Positions 7,310 through 15,248 are shown, counted from the first letter of the stretch. The stretch: 34,687 nt of DNA from Methanothrix sp. (GCA_026394555.1 JAPKXZ010000052.1:165376-200062); one strand, 5' to 3'. A program made the numbers and translations. Notes: generated by a model from the sequence alone, not told the origin.

Positions 7310-8266
7310 ATGACTGCGAATATACAGGTGTTTGAATCCGTATTGGCCTTCTCGTTGGTGGTAGTCTCCTGTATCATTATGAAAAAAAAGTCCCTCGTGA
7401 AGGAGGAGGATGTGGCTTTGTTCGCACGGCTCCTCACACAAGCGGCACTTCCGGCTTTTATCTTTTTTCAGCTTTCGACACACCCCGTATCGAGTCGCCA
7501 GTTCTTGATGGTCTTGGCCATGGTTGTGACGGGCATCGTTTCCATGGGAGCTGCCTGGCTCGCGGGAAAAGGTCTGCGACTTGACAAGCCAAAAATTGGT
7601 GCTCTAATGCTCACCTCCTCCTTTGGCTCCACAGCGTTAATCGGTTATCCGCTCATCCAATTTTCTTTTCCGAATAATCCTTTAGCACTGACGGATGCCA
7701 TCCTCCTCAGCGAACTTGGCGTGGGACTTCCCATCTTTATCCTTGGCCCTGTCGTCGCCATGCATTTCGGAGAATATTCAGGTAACATCGGGACTCAGAG
7801 GAGTGTTTTCACTGAGTATTTTCGATCGCCCATTTTTTTTGCTACCGTGCTGGGCCTCATTATCGCTCCTCTTCAGATTCCTGTTAATCAATGGTTTCTG
7901 GCACCAATCTACGAAGCACTGAGCATCATTGGCAATGCCGTGGCTGTACTTGCTTGTCTCATTCTTGGACTTCAGCTCAAACGAAAGTCGTTGAAGGGAA
8001 TCTGGACGCTATTAATTATTTCCGTACTCATCCAGATGGTGCTGCAACCTTGGGTTGCTCACTTGCAGGCTGGCCTCTACCACCTCAGTGTCGAACAGAC
8101 CCAGGTACTCACGCTCATAAGCGCCTTGCCTGCCGCTGTCTTGGGATCGGTCTTCGCTACGCATTATAAGTGCGCAAGCGACACCACTTCGGCGCTCATC
8201 ATGATACATCTACTTCTCGCCATAGTCCTCGTCCCACTCACCTTTGCGGTGCTGAATATGACCTGA
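7310..8266 (+). CDS. AEC family (auxin efflux carrier-like) membrane permease
   Basis: The 318-residue protein has about ten hydrophobic helices in two five-helix halves, the architecture of the AEC/membrane transport family (Pfam Mem_trans). Typical features include an N-terminal FESVLAFSLVVVSCIIMKKK, the first-half segment LLTQAALPAFIFFQL, the central SSFGSTALIGYPLI stretch with a crossover Gly/Pro-rich region, and a C-terminal LISALPAAVLGSVFATHY. Bacterial members export or import dicarboxylates such as malate or other organic anions; the substrate here is unknown. An upstream GTG at 7280 overlapping the previous stop would add 10 residues; ATG 7310 fits the family N-terminus better. Because of the 26-base gap it may be co-transcribed with the coiled-coil gene. 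Confidence 0.8.
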   Translation: MTANIQVFESVLAFSLVVVSCIIMKKKSLVKEEDVALFARLLTQAALPAFIFFQLSTHPVSSRQFLMVLAMVVTGIVSMGAAWLAGKGLRLDKPKIGALMLTSSFGSTALIGYPLIQFSFPNNPLALTDAILLSELGVGLPIFILGPVVAMHFGEYSGNIGTQRSVFTEYFRSPIFFATVLGLIIAPLQIPVNQWFLAPIYEALSIIGNAVAVLACLILGLQLKRKSLKGIWTLLIISVLIQMVLQPWVAHLQAGLYHLSVEQTQVLTLISALPAAVLGSVFATHYKCASDTTSALIMIHLLLAIVLVPLTFAVLNMT

Positions 8267-8298
8267 TGATATCATCACGATCGTTCGTCCAAGGAGGC

Positions 8299-8318
8299 CC
8301 ACGAATTTATTCGTGGGT
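8299..8318. repeat. Perfect 8-bp hairpin, possibly an IS200/IS605-type end
   Basis: CCCACGAA and TTCGTGGG flank a 4-base loop, followed by TAGTTGAC. Hairpins of this sequence type are common at the ends of IS200/IS605-family elements. No transposase or TnpB gene is present nearby, so it would be a solo remnant. It could equally be a 3'-end structure of the AEC gene, which stops 32 bases upstream. Confidence 0.35.
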
Positions 8319-8433
8319 AGTTGACAATAGAAAACTATTTTTCATATCCCATCCACTTTCGTAGTGGTGGATCTCTATAAACACAATCAATGAACTATCC
8401 GGTATTCCGGCTATCCGTCCTCAAATTAAAAAG

Positions 8434-10560
8434 GTGGCTTTGCAGTTATCACTGGGCGAGAGAGAGGTTTTGGCCGTCGTAGAGTTGCTGGACGGCGGCG
8501 CGTCGCTGCCCTTCATTGCCAGATACCGAAAAGAGGCCACAGGAAATCTGGATGAGGTCGTAATTGCCAGGATACGCGATCAACTCTACAAAAATCGGCA
8601 GCTCGAAGAGAGGCGAGCCGCCATCCAAAATTCTCTGGCCAAACGAGAGCTACTCACACCGGATCTGCAAGCCAAGCTGCAGGCAGCCGACACTCTGGTC
8701 AGGCTGGAGGACATTTACCTTCCTTTCCGGCTCAAGAGGAAGACGCGGGCCACGGCAGCGAAAGAGCGCGGCCTGGAGCCGCTGGCCAAGAGGATCTTCG
8801 CCCAGGACCAGAGCGGCCTGGACCCGGAAAATGAGGCATTATCCTTTGTGGATGCCGGGAAGGGCGTCGCCTCTACAAAAGAGGCCCTGGCCGGAGCAAG
8901 GGACATCATGGCCGAGTGGATGAGCGAAGATGCAGAAGCGCGATGCAGAATGAGGGCCCTCTATCAATCGCAGGGCTTGCTACGGTCTGTGGCAGTTGCC
9001 GGAAAAGGAGAATCGTCTGATGGAAAAGACGACGCAAAATTCAGGGATTATCTGGACTTTTCCGAAGCCCTCGCCCGGGCCAGCCCGCACCGGCTCCTGG
9101 CCATGCTGCGAGGAGTGAAGACGGGCGCGCTCAGCCTGCACGTGGCTCCATTGGAGGAGGACGGTCTGGCGGTTTTAGAGGAGCTCTTCATAAAACGAAA
9201 TGGCCCGGCGGCAGATCAGGTGATGCAGGCGGCTATGGACGGCTACCGGCGGCTCCTCGCCCCCTCCATGGAAAATGAGACGCTGGCGGCGGCACGCGCC
9301 CATGCCGAGGAGAAAGCCATCGAGGTCTTTTCCGAAAACCTGCGCCAGGTGCTCCTGGACCCGCCTCTGGGACAAAAGTGCGTCCTGGCCGTCGATCCCG
9401 GCCTACGGACGGGCTGCAAGCTGGCTGTACTTGATCGCCTGGGCCAGTTGCAAGAGAGCCATGTGATCTACCCCCACGATACTCAGAAGAAGAGGGAGGA
9501 AGCGGCAGCCCTGGTGGGCGCGATCTGCAAGAGGAAAGGCATCGAGGTGATTGCGGTGGGCAACGGCACAGCGGGCAGAGAGACGCAGGCCTTCTTGCAG
9601 AGCCTGCGGCTGGAGCCACCAATCATGATGGTCAACGAGTCGGGAGCATCGGTTTATTCGACGTCGGATGTGGCCCGGCAGGAGTTTCCAAATGAGGATG
9701 CCACTGTGCGCGGCACAGTCTCCATTGGGCGGCGGCTCATGGACCCGCTGGCAGAATTGGTCAAGATCGAGCCCAAGGCCATTGGTGTCGGCCAGTACCA
9801 GCATGATGTGGACCAGCCCGCGCTGAAGCGCGCTCTGGACGATGTGGTCTCCTCCTCTGTAAATCTGGTGGGGGTGGATGTGAATGCCGCCAGCCGGGAG
9901 CTTTTGGCCTACGTCTCCGGCCTGGGGCCGAAATTGGCCGAAGCGGTGGTGAAGTACAGGAATGAGCACGGCCTCTTTGGCTCGCGCCAGGATCTGCACA
10001 AGGTGCCGCGCCTGGGGCCCAAGGCCTTCGAGCAGGCGGCGGGATTTTTGCGCATTCGTGATAGCTGCAATCCCCTGGACGGCACGGCGGTGCATCCGGA
10101 GAGCTATCCTCTGGTAGAGCGAATGGCGGGCGATTTGGGCGTTACCGTCCGGGAGCTGATGCAAAATGAGAGCCTCCTGAAAAAGCTGGATCCAAAGAAA
10201 TATATCAGCGAGAAAGCGGGCGCTGCCACGCTGCAGGACATTTTGGAAGAGCTGTCCCGGCCAGGCCGCGATCCCAGAGCGGAGTTTGAGGCCTTTTGCT
10301 TTGCTCCGGGAATCGAGAAGATGGAAGATCTCAAGGTGGGCATGAAGCTGCCAGGGCTTGTCACCAATGTCACCGCCTTCGGGGCCTTCGTGGACATTGG
10401 TGTACATCAGGACGGGCTGGTGCATATCAGCCAGCTTCGCGATGGCTACGTGAAGAATCCAACCGACGTGGTGAAAGCCAGGCAGAAGGTCATGGTCAAG
10501 GTGCTGGATGTGGATATGGAGAGGAAGAGGATATCGCTTTCGATGAAAAAATCAAACTGA
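8434..10560 (+). CDS. tex: Tex-family S1 RNA-binding protein
   Basis: The 708-residue protein follows the Tex layout: an N-terminal helical domain with SLPFIARYRKEATGNLDE, an RNase H-like YqgF domain beginning CVLAVDPGLRTGCKLAVLD (about residue 313) and including VIAVGNGTAGRETQAFL, two helix-hairpin-helix units (around YVSGLGPKLAEAVVKYRNE and KVPRLGPKAFEQAAGFLRI), and a C-terminal S1 domain (GLVTNVTAFGAFVDIGVHQD, then GLVHISQL). Tex binds nucleic acid and is related to eukaryotic Spt6; in bacteria it affects transcription and toxin expression. Tex is less common in archaea than in bacteria, so ancient transfer is possible. The start is a GTG with a weak context; a CTATAAAC TATA-like box lies about 60 bases upstream. 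It ends in TGA. Confidence 0.93.
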   Translation: MALQLSLGEREVLAVVELLDGGASLPFIARYRKEATGNLDEVVIARIRDQLYKNRQLEERRAAIQNSLAKRELLTPDLQAKLQAADTLVRLEDIYLPFRLKRKTRATAAKERGLEPLAKRIFAQDQSGLDPENEALSFVDAGKGVASTKEALAGARDIMAEWMSEDAEARCRMRALYQSQGLLRSVAVAGKGESSDGKDDAKFRDYLDFSEALARASPHRLLAMLRGVKTGALSLHVAPLEEDGLAVLEELFIKRNGPAADQVMQAAMDGYRRLLAPSMENETLAAARAHAEEKAIEVFSENLRQVLLDPPLGQKCVLAVDPGLRTGCKLAVLDRLGQLQESHVIYPHDTQKKREEAAALVGAICKRKGIEVIAVGNGTAGRETQAFLQSLRLEPPIMMVNESGASVYSTSDVARQEFPNEDATVRGTVSIGRRLMDPLAELVKIEPKAIGVGQYQHDVDQPALKRALDDVVSSSVNLVGVDVNAASRELLAYVSGLGPKLAEAVVKYRNEHGLFGSRQDLHKVPRLGPKAFEQAAGFLRIRDSCNPLDGTAVHPESYPLVERMAGDLGVTVRELMQNESLLKKLDPKKYISEKAGAATLQDILEELSRPGRDPRAEFEAFCFAPGIEKMEDLKVGMKLPGLVTNVTAFGAFVDIGVHQDGLVHISQLRDGYVKNPTDVVKARQKVMVKVLDVDMERKRISLSMKKSN

Positions 10561-10601
10561 GGCGAAATCCTTAAATATCGGCGAACGCTTACAGTCTAAT
10601 C

Positions 10602-10662
10602 GGCAAAAGTCGAAGACCATCATATTATCCCTCCTACACTAAGACTTTTGCCTCCCTCCTAT
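10602..10662. repeat. Intergenic inverted-repeat element, copy B
   Basis: This is the second copy of the element at 3622-3683. Here the ends form a perfect 10-bp inverted repeat, GGCAAAAGTC at 10602-10611 and GACTTTTGCC at 10643-10652, followed by TCCCTCCT. On the minus strand it carries the same two AGGAGGG boxes. It starts about 40 bases after the Tex stop codon. The two copies suggest a short mobile element or a conserved regulatory or RNA motif. Confidence 0.5.
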
Positions 10663-10755
10663 TCATCCTTAATTCACATCTCAAACAAAGGTATTCATAA
10701 AATAGGCTTTTCTGTCCTCAACTAACGCGGATATCTTCCCATGGGATACGGGTCA

Positions 10756-10908
10756 TTAGAACTTAATTGGATGGGACTGATAAATCCGTTGCGCTTCTCT
10801 AAGTTGTCGCTTCTGCTGCGGTGTTACGGCGTAGACTTCTTCGCTCTGCAAAAATACTTTTGCGTCCTCTTCGCTTAGAGTTAAACCGAGCCTGAGTGCT
10901 TTGGCCAT
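10756..10908 (-). CDS. Small hypothetical protein or 3' gene remnant
   Basis: A minus-strand frame encodes 50 residues from ATG 10908: it begins MAKALRLGLTLSEEDAKVFL and ends QLREAQRIYQSHPIKF. The reading is coding-like (balanced, charged, amphipathic) and remains open another 16 codons upstream (PKVTCIDNGDVRD) to a TAA, so it may be the 3' end of a longer, lost gene. The size and charge recall small antitoxins, but I recognise no family. There is no clear ribosome binding site. It lies alone in the gene-poor region between Tex and the DPYQP-repeat protein. Confidence 0.35.
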   Translation of the reverse strand: MAKALRLGLTLSEEDAKVFLQSEEVYAVTPQQKRQLREAQRIYQSHPIKF

Positions 10909-11120
10909 ATCGCGCACGTCTCCGTTGTCTATACAGGTTACCTTTGGTAATAGGTATTACCAGGTATTTGAGCCGTCAAAGCTAATAACTTTTCCTAGGA
11001 AAATCTACCACAAGATAATTCTTTGCATTGCTCCATTTAGTTCCAATCATGCGCATTATGTGGATGCTGCAAATAGAGCATTTTTTGTTGATATTAATGA
11101 GCCGATCCTAGCCCATTACC

Positions 11121-11204
11121 TCAGGGCGCTACGCCGATAAGGACAAAGATTATCACTATCATCAGGAGCAGCAACAACAAGCACGCATGGTTTTTCGGAC
11201 TCAT
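11121..11204 (-). CDS. Possible 27-residue single-membrane-segment peptide
   Basis: From an ATG at 11204 a frame encodes MSPKNHACLLLLLLMIVIIF followed by VLIGVAP, a basic N-terminus and one strongly hydrophobic segment of about 19 residues. GGGATGTGA, resembling the archaeal anti-16S complement GGAGGTGA, lies 7 bases upstream. Membrane micropeptides of this kind are rarely annotated. The evidence is only the binding-site match and the membrane-like composition, so it may be fortuitous. Confidence 0.3.
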   Translation of the reverse strand: MSPKNHACLLLLLLMIVIIFVLIGVAP

Positions 11205-11733
11205 GCTTTTTTCACATCCCAATGTTCACGTAAATTTTGTCCTGCTTGGAGATGGGATGCAATAACGTAATTTTAGACTGTTATCCGCTAAAGCGGCTAG
11301 TCATAATTAATAATTATTTTGCTCATGTATGGGCAGATCGGTTTGCTCTTTGATACTCGTTAGTTCTATATTTTATGAGAATCGACCAAATCGCCCGCCT
11401 ACATCCATGATGAGTGAGATAGAAAGTAGCTCCAAAGAGCTTTTTAAAATAAATGGATCGCAGCATTGCGGTCATATACATACCGAAATTGAAAGCATAT
11501 AATAATCTTATTGTGAAAGTTGGTTGGTTAGAATGGTTAGAATCGAAAAAGCACCTAAAATATAAATATATTTATATTTTTTTAAAATTTAATGTTTCAA
11601 CTGATTGTAGTTTTTTTGCGGAAATGTAGAATATGCTGGCAATATAGAGCAGAATCGAAAAATGCGCAGGGATGAAAACCCTGCCGCAAATAGTCACAAT
11701 CTTATCATTAACCAATAGTTGTTCCCTTTATAT
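11205..11733. other. A+T-rich intergenic region with a perfect palindrome
   Basis: I see no protein or RNA gene here. The region holds a tandem pair of GGTTAGAAT (11526-11543), a 24-base perfect palindrome made only of A and T at 11557-11580 (AAAATATAAATA and its complement) and a following T/A-rich run. A short AGAATCGAAAAA motif occurs on both sides of the palindrome (about 11540 and 11654). It could be a regulatory or replication-linked site, or simply A+T-rich spacer. Confidence 0.4.
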
Positions 11734-12351
11734 CTACCCCACGTTATGTCTCAGAGTATCACTATATGGGCCATTATCTACATGATATCTACTTATGTGT
11801 GTTCCCCTTGAATCTGCAAAGAACCATATTCGGTACTGTCTGAAGGCATTAACGCGCCCGATGTTGTATTCTCGATTTCGACCATTTGGGTATGTCTCTT
11901 CAAGTATTAGCTGTCCTGAGGTGGCCGGAATCATAACTGCTCTTGCATAGCTATTCAAAGGCATGCTAACGGATTGCGTAAACCTAGTACCATCCCTATT
12001 AGTAATCCAGAAACTGTTCTGACTACCGCCAGGCCAGCCATATGCCATTTTGTCCTGCGGTATGCTCGCTATTGAATAGTCGCTTGAGGTACTTTCATCA
12101 ATGAGGGTACCTGTACTCTCTGAAATGCTAAATGAGTACATGTCTCCATCATTTTGATTCGGGTCAGGTTGGTATGGATCGGGTTGGTATGGATCGGGTT
12201 GGTATGGATCGGGTTGGTATGGATCGGGTTGGTATGGATCCGGGTCTGATTGGTGTTTATCGGTGATAACAACAAAATCATCATCGTATGCTGCTACGCT
12301 AGCAATTCCCAATAAAACTATAAAGCAAAGTAGCGCTATTTTTATTGCCAT
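11734..12351 (-). CDS. Secreted protein with DPYQP tandem repeats
   Basis: The 205-residue protein starts with a signal peptide (MAIKIALLCFIVLLGIASVAA, residues 1-21) and is followed by an acidic stretch and five copies of a Pro-Asp-Pro-Tyr-Gln unit (residues about 36-65) that probably form an extended linker. The remaining 135 residues contain no Cys and are rich in Ser, Asn, Tyr and Arg (MAYGWPGGSQNSFWITNRDG), suggesting a beta-rich extracellular domain; I do not recognise it. A strong ribosome binding site (AAGGAGGG) lies 7 bases before the ATG and a TATA box about 50 bases upstream, so it should be well expressed on its own. It probably acts at the cell surface or sheath. Confidence 0.75.
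   Translation of the reverse strand: MAIKIALLCFIVLLGIASVAAYDDDFVVITDKHQSDPDPYQPDPYQPDPYQPDPYQPDPYQPDPNQNDGDMYSFSISESTGTLIDESTSSDYSIASIPQDKMAYGWPGGSQNSFWITNRDGTRFTQSVSMPLNSYARAVMIPATSGQLILEETYPNGRNREYNIGRVNAFRQYRIWFFADSRGTHISRYHVDNGPYSDTLRHNVG
12161..12250 (-). repeat. 15-bp tandem repeat encoding PDPYQ units
   Basis: Six consecutive 15-base units lie inside the secreted-protein gene. The four at 12176-12235 are identical (GGATCGGGTTGGTAT), while the outer two have diverged. Identity of the inner units at the DNA level points to recent expansion by slippage. The unit is a multiple of three, so copy number can change without breaking the frame. Confidence 0.9.
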
Positions 12352-12400
12352 TACAGTTTCCCTCCTTATATTATGGTAATTGGTGTTGAATAGGATTTCG

Positions 12401-12412
12401 TATATTTATATG
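12401..12412 (-). promoter_or_regulatory. TATA box of the secreted DPYQP-repeat gene
   Basis: On the minus strand GCATATAAATATA lies about 50-60 bases before the ATG at 12351. This would give a leader of roughly 25-30 bases that includes the AAGGAGGG ribosome binding site. Confidence 0.5.
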
Positions 12413-12479
12413 CATCGATCGTGATATTTTAAATACTGTTAGAAAACTTTCATAGTCAGAGTTTCTGCCCAACGTTACC

Positions 12480-12767
12480 CTATTGAAAACAAGAAGCGGC
12501 TATGCCATCTAGGGTGGCAATAATGGTCTCATCTCCTGGCCTCCGATGAAAGTATCGCACAGCGGGCTCTTCCGCGTTCCCTAAGGCCACACAAGCCATC
12601 GCTATGTCGGCTTCCATAGTATCCCTAGTTGGCCAGCCGTCGCGATCATCACAGTCGCAAGCGTCGTGCTCCTGGGTGCATCCGAGAAGATCGTCCCAAC
12701 CAAGCCCCTGGTGTTCCCGCTTTGCTGCCTTGAGTTCAGCGATGGCCTTCGTGTATGCCGCCCACAT
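12480..12767 (-). CDS. Hypothetical Cys-containing small protein, divergent from the aldo/keto reductase
   Basis: The 95-residue product starts MWAAYTKAIAELKAAKREHQ, includes TQEHDACDCDDRDG (residues 31-44) and ends CFQ. Four Cys and several Asp/His residues in the middle (GCTQEHDACDCDD) could bind a metal; I recognise no family. A longer open frame continues upstream through the reductase gene, but a TATA box at 12796-12805 would start the transcript about 8 bases before ATG 12767, so I take that start. The Trp/Cys-rich, balanced composition argues for a real protein and not a shadow frame. Function unknown. Confidence 0.45.
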   Translation of the reverse strand: MWAAYTKAIAELKAAKREHQGLGWDDLLGCTQEHDACDCDDRDGWPTRDTMEADIAMACVALGNAEEPAVRYFHRRPGDETIIATLDGIAASCFQ

Positions 12768-12795
12768 TTTGCCCACAGGATCACGAAGCTCTACC

Positions 12796-12805
12796 TTTTT
12801 TATAC
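12796..12805. promoter_or_regulatory. Shared, apparently bidirectional TATA box
   Basis: TTTTTTATAC reads as a TATA element in both directions (GTATAAAAAA on the minus strand). It lies 35 bases before the reductase ATG at 12840 and 29 bases before the minus-strand ATG at 12767, suitable distances for both genes, so one TBP site may serve both. Confidence 0.45.
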
Positions 12806-12839
12806 TCTGTCGCGCATTTATCCCATTGGGAAGATTATT

Positions 12840-13688
12840 ATGACGATTACTACGAGGCTCTTCGGAAAGTCGGGCCCGCCCGTCACTCAGGTGGGCCTGG
12901 GCGGGGAGGGCGTGCTGCGCACCCACGGGCGCGAGCAAGAGGCTAAGGCCGTCATTGAGCAGGCTGCCGCGCAGGGCATAACCTACTTCGACTCGGCCCA
13001 GGCTTATGCAGGCAGCCAGGGCTACTATGGCAATTTTTGGCGCAGCCACCAGGAGCTGCGCTCCGGCATCTTTCAGACCAGCAAGTCCGCTGCCCGCGAC
13101 TACCTGGGCGCGAAGGCCGACCTGGCCGAGTCCCTGAAGATAATGGGCCTGGATCGCCTGGACCTGTGGCAGATTCATGATCTACGGACTCGCCAGGATA
13201 TCGAGGAGATGGAGGGGCCGCTCGGTGCCCTGCGGGCATTCGTGGAAGCCAAAGACGCAGGACTGGTGCGCTACCTGGGCGTCACCGGTCATCATGCCCC
13301 CAGAATCCTGGAGCACGCTGTGAAAAACTGGCCGGTGGATGCTGTGCTCATGCCCGTCAACCCAGCGGAAGCCGTCCTGGGCGGATTTCTGGATCTAGTC
13401 ATGGCCGCTGCCCTGGATCGTGGCCACGCCGTTATCGGCATGAAGGTGCTGGGCGGTTCACACTACATCTCCCCAGAGGACGGTGTGACGGTGGAGCTGC
13501 TGCTGCGCTTTGCCCTTTCCCGAGATGTCAGCACGATCGTTGTGGGCTGTTCCAGCCCCGGAGAGGTGCAGGCGCTGGCCCGCGTAGGCAGCGAGTTTCA
13601 GCCCCTGGCAGCAGAGGAGGAGAAGAAGCTGCTGGTGCTGTTCCGGCCCCATGCCCGGAGGAAGGCGTACTACCGGGGAGCGATTTAG
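12840..13688 (+). CDS. Aldo/keto reductase (intact copy)
   Basis: The 282-residue protein is an aldo/keto reductase TIM barrel with the full catalytic tetrad: Asp51 and Tyr56 in FDSAQAY, Lys82 in TSKSAARD and His113 in WQIHDLR. The C-terminal VVGCSSPGEVQALARVGSEF segment is the NADP(H)-binding strand and helix. Family members reduce aldehydes and ketones; substrate unknown. A longer frame runs 58 codons upstream but starts inside the divergent gene, so ATG 12840, 35 bases from a TATA box, is preferred. A decayed duplicate lies 1.56 kb downstream with the Doc-like gene between them, showing that this locus duplicated. It ends in TAG. Confidence 0.88.
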   Translation: MTITTRLFGKSGPPVTQVGLGGEGVLRTHGREQEAKAVIEQAAAQGITYFDSAQAYAGSQGYYGNFWRSHQELRSGIFQTSKSAARDYLGAKADLAESLKIMGLDRLDLWQIHDLRTRQDIEEMEGPLGALRAFVEAKDAGLVRYLGVTGHHAPRILEHAVKNWPVDAVLMPVNPAEAVLGGFLDLVMAAALDRGHAVIGMKVLGGSHYISPEDGVTVELLLRFALSRDVSTIVVGCSSPGEVQALARVGSEFQPLAAEEEKKLLVLFRPHARRKAYYRGAI

Positions 13689-13816
13689 CAGGAAAGGCGC
13701 TTGAGATTTTTTGCTATTTTAGCGATTCGTGTTAACTTCCTAAAACTAAAACTTTGCTAACAGAATTTTAGTAGGAAGCTTGAAGACCTTGAAGTTTCAT
13801 TGAATGCCTGACTCGA

Positions 13817-14194
13817 ATGGAAGAACTCACAGAAAAGAAGATTATACAAATCCATGATTTCCTCATCGAGGAGACGGGCGGAAATTCGGGCATTCGCGAT
13901 TCGGCCACATTGTACTTTTTAGTTGAAGCCATCAATCACGAGACGGACCTGTTCAGAAAGGCAGCTCAAGCGTTTTTCTTGGCAGAACGTCATCCTTTTT
14001 GGGATGGTCAGAAAAGGACTGCTTTCGTGTTGGCCGATTATATTTTACGAGAAAGGGGCTATTGCTTTGATAAGAAAGACAAAGCAGAGATAATGCGTGT
14101 TATGGTGAGAATAGCTCAATACACATGCCCCGAGGGAGAAGAGATAGACACAATAGCGAAATGGTTAAAAAAGACTGTTGTGAGGCTGGAGTAA
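13817..14194 (+). CDS. Doc/Fic-family toxin-like protein
   Basis: At 125 residues this matches the length of Doc, the short Fic-fold kinase toxin that phosphorylates EF-Tu. It has the Doc N-terminal helix (IIQIHDFLIEETGGNSGIRD), the segment RKAAQAFFLAERHP and the Fic loop HPFWDGQKRTA starting at His59. The canonical Asn before Lys-Arg (as in DGNKRTA) is Gln here, which may alter activity. Doc genes normally follow a Phd-type antitoxin gene; no such gene precedes it (only about 130 bases of A+T-rich DNA with an imperfect CTTCCT...AGGAAG inverted repeat). The only neighbour that could act as antitoxin is the small convergent gene abutting its stop, which is speculative. It lies between the two reductase copies, as expected for an inserted cassette. 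Confidence 0.8.
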   Translation: MEELTEKKIIQIHDFLIEETGGNSGIRDSATLYFLVEAINHETDLFRKAAQAFFLAERHPFWDGQKRTAFVLADYILRERGYCFDKKDKAEIMRVMVRIAQYTCPEGEEIDTIAKWLKKTVVRLE

Positions 14195-14392
14195 TCACAT
14201 TTTAGCGAGTTCTTCCAACATATCTTTATGGTATGCGACGCTATCAAGGAAATGCTTGCGTTCGCTAGGAGATAGGGCACTTAACCTTTCTTCAGTGGGC
14301 ACCAAATACCCACCGGAGGGCCTCATAGGCACCGCCGCGCCCTCAAGTATATCTGAGCATACCATATTATCATCTACCTTCCGGTCTTCCAA
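14195..14392 (-). CDS. Small hypothetical protein convergent with the Doc-like gene
   Basis: A minus-strand frame of 65 codons starts with TTG, with an ATG at codon 9. It contains PMRPSGGYLVPTEERLSALS and ends with HKDMLEELAKM. The composition looks genuine: charged with an amphipathic C-terminal helix. Its stop codon directly abuts the Doc-like stop at 14194. I recognise no family and cannot tell whether it is an antitoxin, an unrelated gene or a remnant. Confidence 0.4.
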   Translation of the reverse strand: MEDRKVDDNMVCSDILEGAAVPMRPSGGYLVPTEERLSALSPSERKHFLDSVAYHKDMLEELAKM

Positions 14393-14533
14393 CTAGCACT
14401 TTCAGCCGAGTTTGGAATTGCTTGGGGAACAATTGTTTCCTGGGTATATATAGATATTTGCGGCAACAGTGGGGCCAATTCATCCTCACCCTGAAGGGCT
14501 CTGGTCTTCTTGGCCCCTACACCCCCAAAGATA

Positions 14534-15248
14534 GGCATAACCTACTTCGACTCGGCCTAGGCCTAGGCAGGCAGCCAGGGTTATTATGGCAATTTTTGGC
14601 GCAGCCACCAGGAGCTTTGCCCCGGTATCTTTCAGACCAGCAAGTCCGCCGCCTGCGACTATCAGGGCGCCAGGGCCGATCTGGCAGAGTCCCTGGAGAT
14701 CATGGGCCTGAAGAGCCTGGACCTGTGGCAGATTCATGATCTACGGACTCGCCAGGATATCGAGGAGATGGAGGGTTCGGGCGGAGCCCTGCGGGCATTC
14801 ATGGAAGCCAAAGACGCAGGACTGGTGCGCTACCTGGGCGTCACCGGCCACCATGCTCCTAGAATCCTGGAGCATGCTGTGAAAAGCTGGCCGGTGGACA
14901 GCGTTCTTATGCCCATTAATCCCGCAGAAGCCGTCCTGGGCGGATTTCTGGATCGAGTCATGGCCGTTGCAAAGGATCGAGGTCTCGCCATCATCGGCAT
15001 GAAGGTGCTGGGCGGTTCACACTACATTTCCCCAGAGGACGGGGTGACGGCAGAGCTGCTGCTGCGCTTTGCCCTTTCCCAAGAGATCAGCACGGCAATT
15101 GTGGGCTGCAGGAGCGCCGGGGAGGTGCAGGCGCTGGCCCAGGTGGGCAGAGAGTTCCACCCCCTGGCAGCAGTAGGAGGAGAAAAAGCTGCTGGAGCTG
15201 TTCCGGCCCCAGGCCAGGAGACTGGCGTACTACCGGGGAGCGATTTAG
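14534..15248 (+). pseudogene. Aldo/keto reductase, decayed second copy
   Basis: This is a duplicate of the reductase gene at 12840, aligning from copy-1 base 12975 to its end and about 20 bases beyond, with the first 45 codons missing. In frame it carries two TAG codons at 14558-14560 and 14564-14566, replacing Gln54 and the catalytic Tyr56, then reads well from Ile-Met-Gly-Leu through KDAGLVRYLGVTGHHAP and MKVLGGSHYISPEDGV. A single-base insertion near 15176 (GCAGTAGG versus GCAGAGG) shifts the last 20 codons. Three independent lesions plus 5' loss make it non-functional. Many differences are silent, so the duplication is not recent. Confidence 0.9.

Noticed and set aside
9403-10425. 340-residue minus-strand ORF inside Tex
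   Set aside because: It lies antisense to the well-supported Tex gene and has no family resemblance; long shadow frames are expected in G+C-rich genes.
10901-11140. 79-residue plus-strand ORF
   Set aside because: Partly overlaps the better minus-strand frame at 10756-10908, has no ribosome binding site and no recognisable family.
14558-14566. Possible pyrrolysine (TAG) codons in the second aldo/keto reductase
   Set aside because: The TAGs replace Gln and the catalytic Tyr of the intact copy, the gene also has a frameshift and lost 5' end, and TAG is a normal stop in neighbouring genes.
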